In this document: positions 5,970 through 6,236 of the stretch, one piece after another
How the letters are laid out: the number at the start of each line of letters is the position of its first letter
Numbering within the stretch: the stretch's first letter is position 1
NCBI GenBank assembly: GCA_002505945.1
Contig: DAWM01000024.1
Location: forward strand, 10,230 to 16,465
Direction: 5' to 3'
DNA length: 6,236 nucleotides
DNA from: Candidatus Woesearchaeota archaeon UBA119
GTDB taxonomy: Archaea > Nanobdellota > Nanobdellia > Woesearchaeales > UBA119
Position numbers and translations under genes: made by a program
The notes under the pieces: generated by a model
Seen by the model: only the letters and a program-made list of their open reading frames with translations
Told to the model about the DNA's origin: nothing
The model's database searches: none

Positions 5970-6062
5970 TTAATCATCTTGATTGATAGCTTCCTCGCTT
6001 AGAACAACATCCTCTTGAGAAGGAAGAGCATCCCCATGCCTTGTCAGAAAGAGCCTTGCCAT
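5970..6062 (-). pseudogene. N-terminal remnant of a SixA-like histidine phosphatase
   Basis: The 30-residue frame begins MARLFLTRHGDALP and continues with EDVV, LSEEA and a TAA at 5970-5972. The hydrophobic strand followed by T-R-H-G-D-A is the catalytic N-terminus of the histidine phosphatase superfamily, with RHG carrying the phosphorylated His9. RHGDA followed by a D...RPL-S/T-x-x-G segment is characteristic of SixA phosphohistidine phosphatases. Here LSEEA follows EDVV directly, so the usual Arg-Pro appears to be missing and Gly is replaced by Ala. The family needs about 150 residues, including a second catalytic His, and no continuation is visible to the left in any frame. The gene is therefore almost certainly dead as an enzyme. 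The start codon and promoter remain good, so a 30-residue peptide might still be made. Confidence 0.68.
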
Positions 6063-6080
6063 GTTTGTTGTTAATATAAT

Positions 6081-6095
6081 GATATATTTAAAGGG
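6081..6095 (-). promoter_or_regulatory. TATA promoter of the SixA-like remnant
   Basis: On the minus strand this reads CCCTTTAAATATATC. The TATA-like core is centred about 25 bases before the ATG at 6062, the spacing expected for a leaderless archaeal transcript. Its intactness suggests that the truncation of the downstream gene is fairly recent or that the promoter still drives something. Confidence 0.5.
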
Positions 6096-6143
6096 TTATG
6101 GTAAATAAAAGGAAAAGTAATCGCTTATATCTAGGTTCTTGCC

Positions 6144-6236
6144 TTGACTACAAGAAAAATAAAAACTCATGCTCTTAGAATTCGTGCAACGCTAAAGAAA
6201 TATAGAGCAGTTGCTGCTCTATTATGTTTAGATATC
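6144..6236 (+). CDS. Possible start of an unidentified gene running off the right edge
   Basis: From TTG 6144 the frame stays open to the window end (31 codons) and reads TTRKIKTHALRIRATLKKYR and then AVAALLCLDI. The composition is basic and helical, and the last part resembles the beginning of a helix-turn-helix (a basic helix, then A-A-L-L-x-L-D-I). The frame is closed by TAG just upstream (6132-6134), so TTG 6144 or GTT/CTT codons are the only possible early starts and no ATG is available. A weak TATA-like stretch (GGTAAATAAAAGG, about 6100-6112) lies upstream. This may be a real gene start, a fragment of a transposase or regulator, or chance. I cannot name a family. Confidence 0.25.
   Translation, partial: MTTRKIKTHALRIRATLKKYRAVAALLCLDI
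6202..6222. other. Perfect 9-bp inverted repeat with 3-base loop
   Basis: ATAGAGCAG (6202-6210) and CTGCTCTAT (6214-6222) are exact reverse complements around TTG. It lies inside the possible rightmost ORF, 14 bases from the window edge. It could be a regulator-binding palindrome, a hairpin at a transcript end or an element boundary. There is no T-tract directly after it on the plus strand. Confidence 0.4.

Noticed and set aside
5779..5970. Minus-strand frame of 63 codons opposite the small antitoxin-like gene
   Set aside because: It covers the tandem repeat and the opposite strand of the small gene, has no plausible promoter and no recognisable sequence; it shares only the TAATGA junction with the phosphatase remnant.
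6098..6178. Plus-strand ATG frame of 26 residues
   Set aside because: Composition is Lys/Asn/Ser-rich as expected from AT-rich non-coding DNA, the TATA spacing is wrong, and it overlaps the better-looking frame from 6144.

Overview
The window looks like a piece of an AT-rich archaeal genome, most likely a DPANN-type lineage such as Woesearchaeota or Pacearchaeota. The evidence is indirect: promoters with an archaeal BRE/TATA layout lie about 25-35 bases before start codons with little or no leader. A very large surface protein carries GLUG repeats, a surface-domain insert familiar from archaea, a W/C-rich thrombospondin-like segment, an ITGQAV motif and a C-terminal membrane anchor. No rRNA, tRNA or phylogenetic marker is present, so the lineage is an inference.

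Layout. Positions 1-4484 (+) hold the 3' part of one giant gene; its start and signal peptide lie left of the window. The protein is built from three super-modules, each with an opening segment, a run of GLUG repeats and a closing segment. The third module is split by an in-frame insert of about 247 residues (2949-3689). It ends in a small Cys/Trp domain, an acidic linker and a membrane helix. Positions 4485-4606 are a compact intergenic region with four hairpins, two of which share the loop TTTGAG. Positions 4607-5686 (-) encode a complete AAA+ ATPase of the COG1373/DUF4143 type, convergent with the giant gene. Positions 5687-5852 form a divergent control region: an ATPase promoter, two tandem 32-bp-period repeats each with dyad symmetry, and a promoter facing right. 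Positions 5853-5951 (+) encode a 32-residue protein with an antitoxin-like C-terminus but no toxin gene after it. Positions 5970-6062 (-) are the N-terminal stub of a SixA-like histidine phosphatase, still behind a good promoter. The last 90 bases may hold the start of another gene that runs off the right edge.

How it fits together. The giant protein is probably an exported, membrane-anchored adhesin or surface-layer-like protein. The right-hand part (ATPase, small antitoxin-like protein, decayed phosphatase) looks like a typical accessory region. The best candidate for something undescribed is the divergent pair of the COG1373 ATPase and the 32-residue protein, separated by a paired-dyad operator-like element; that they form one regulated unit is an inference.
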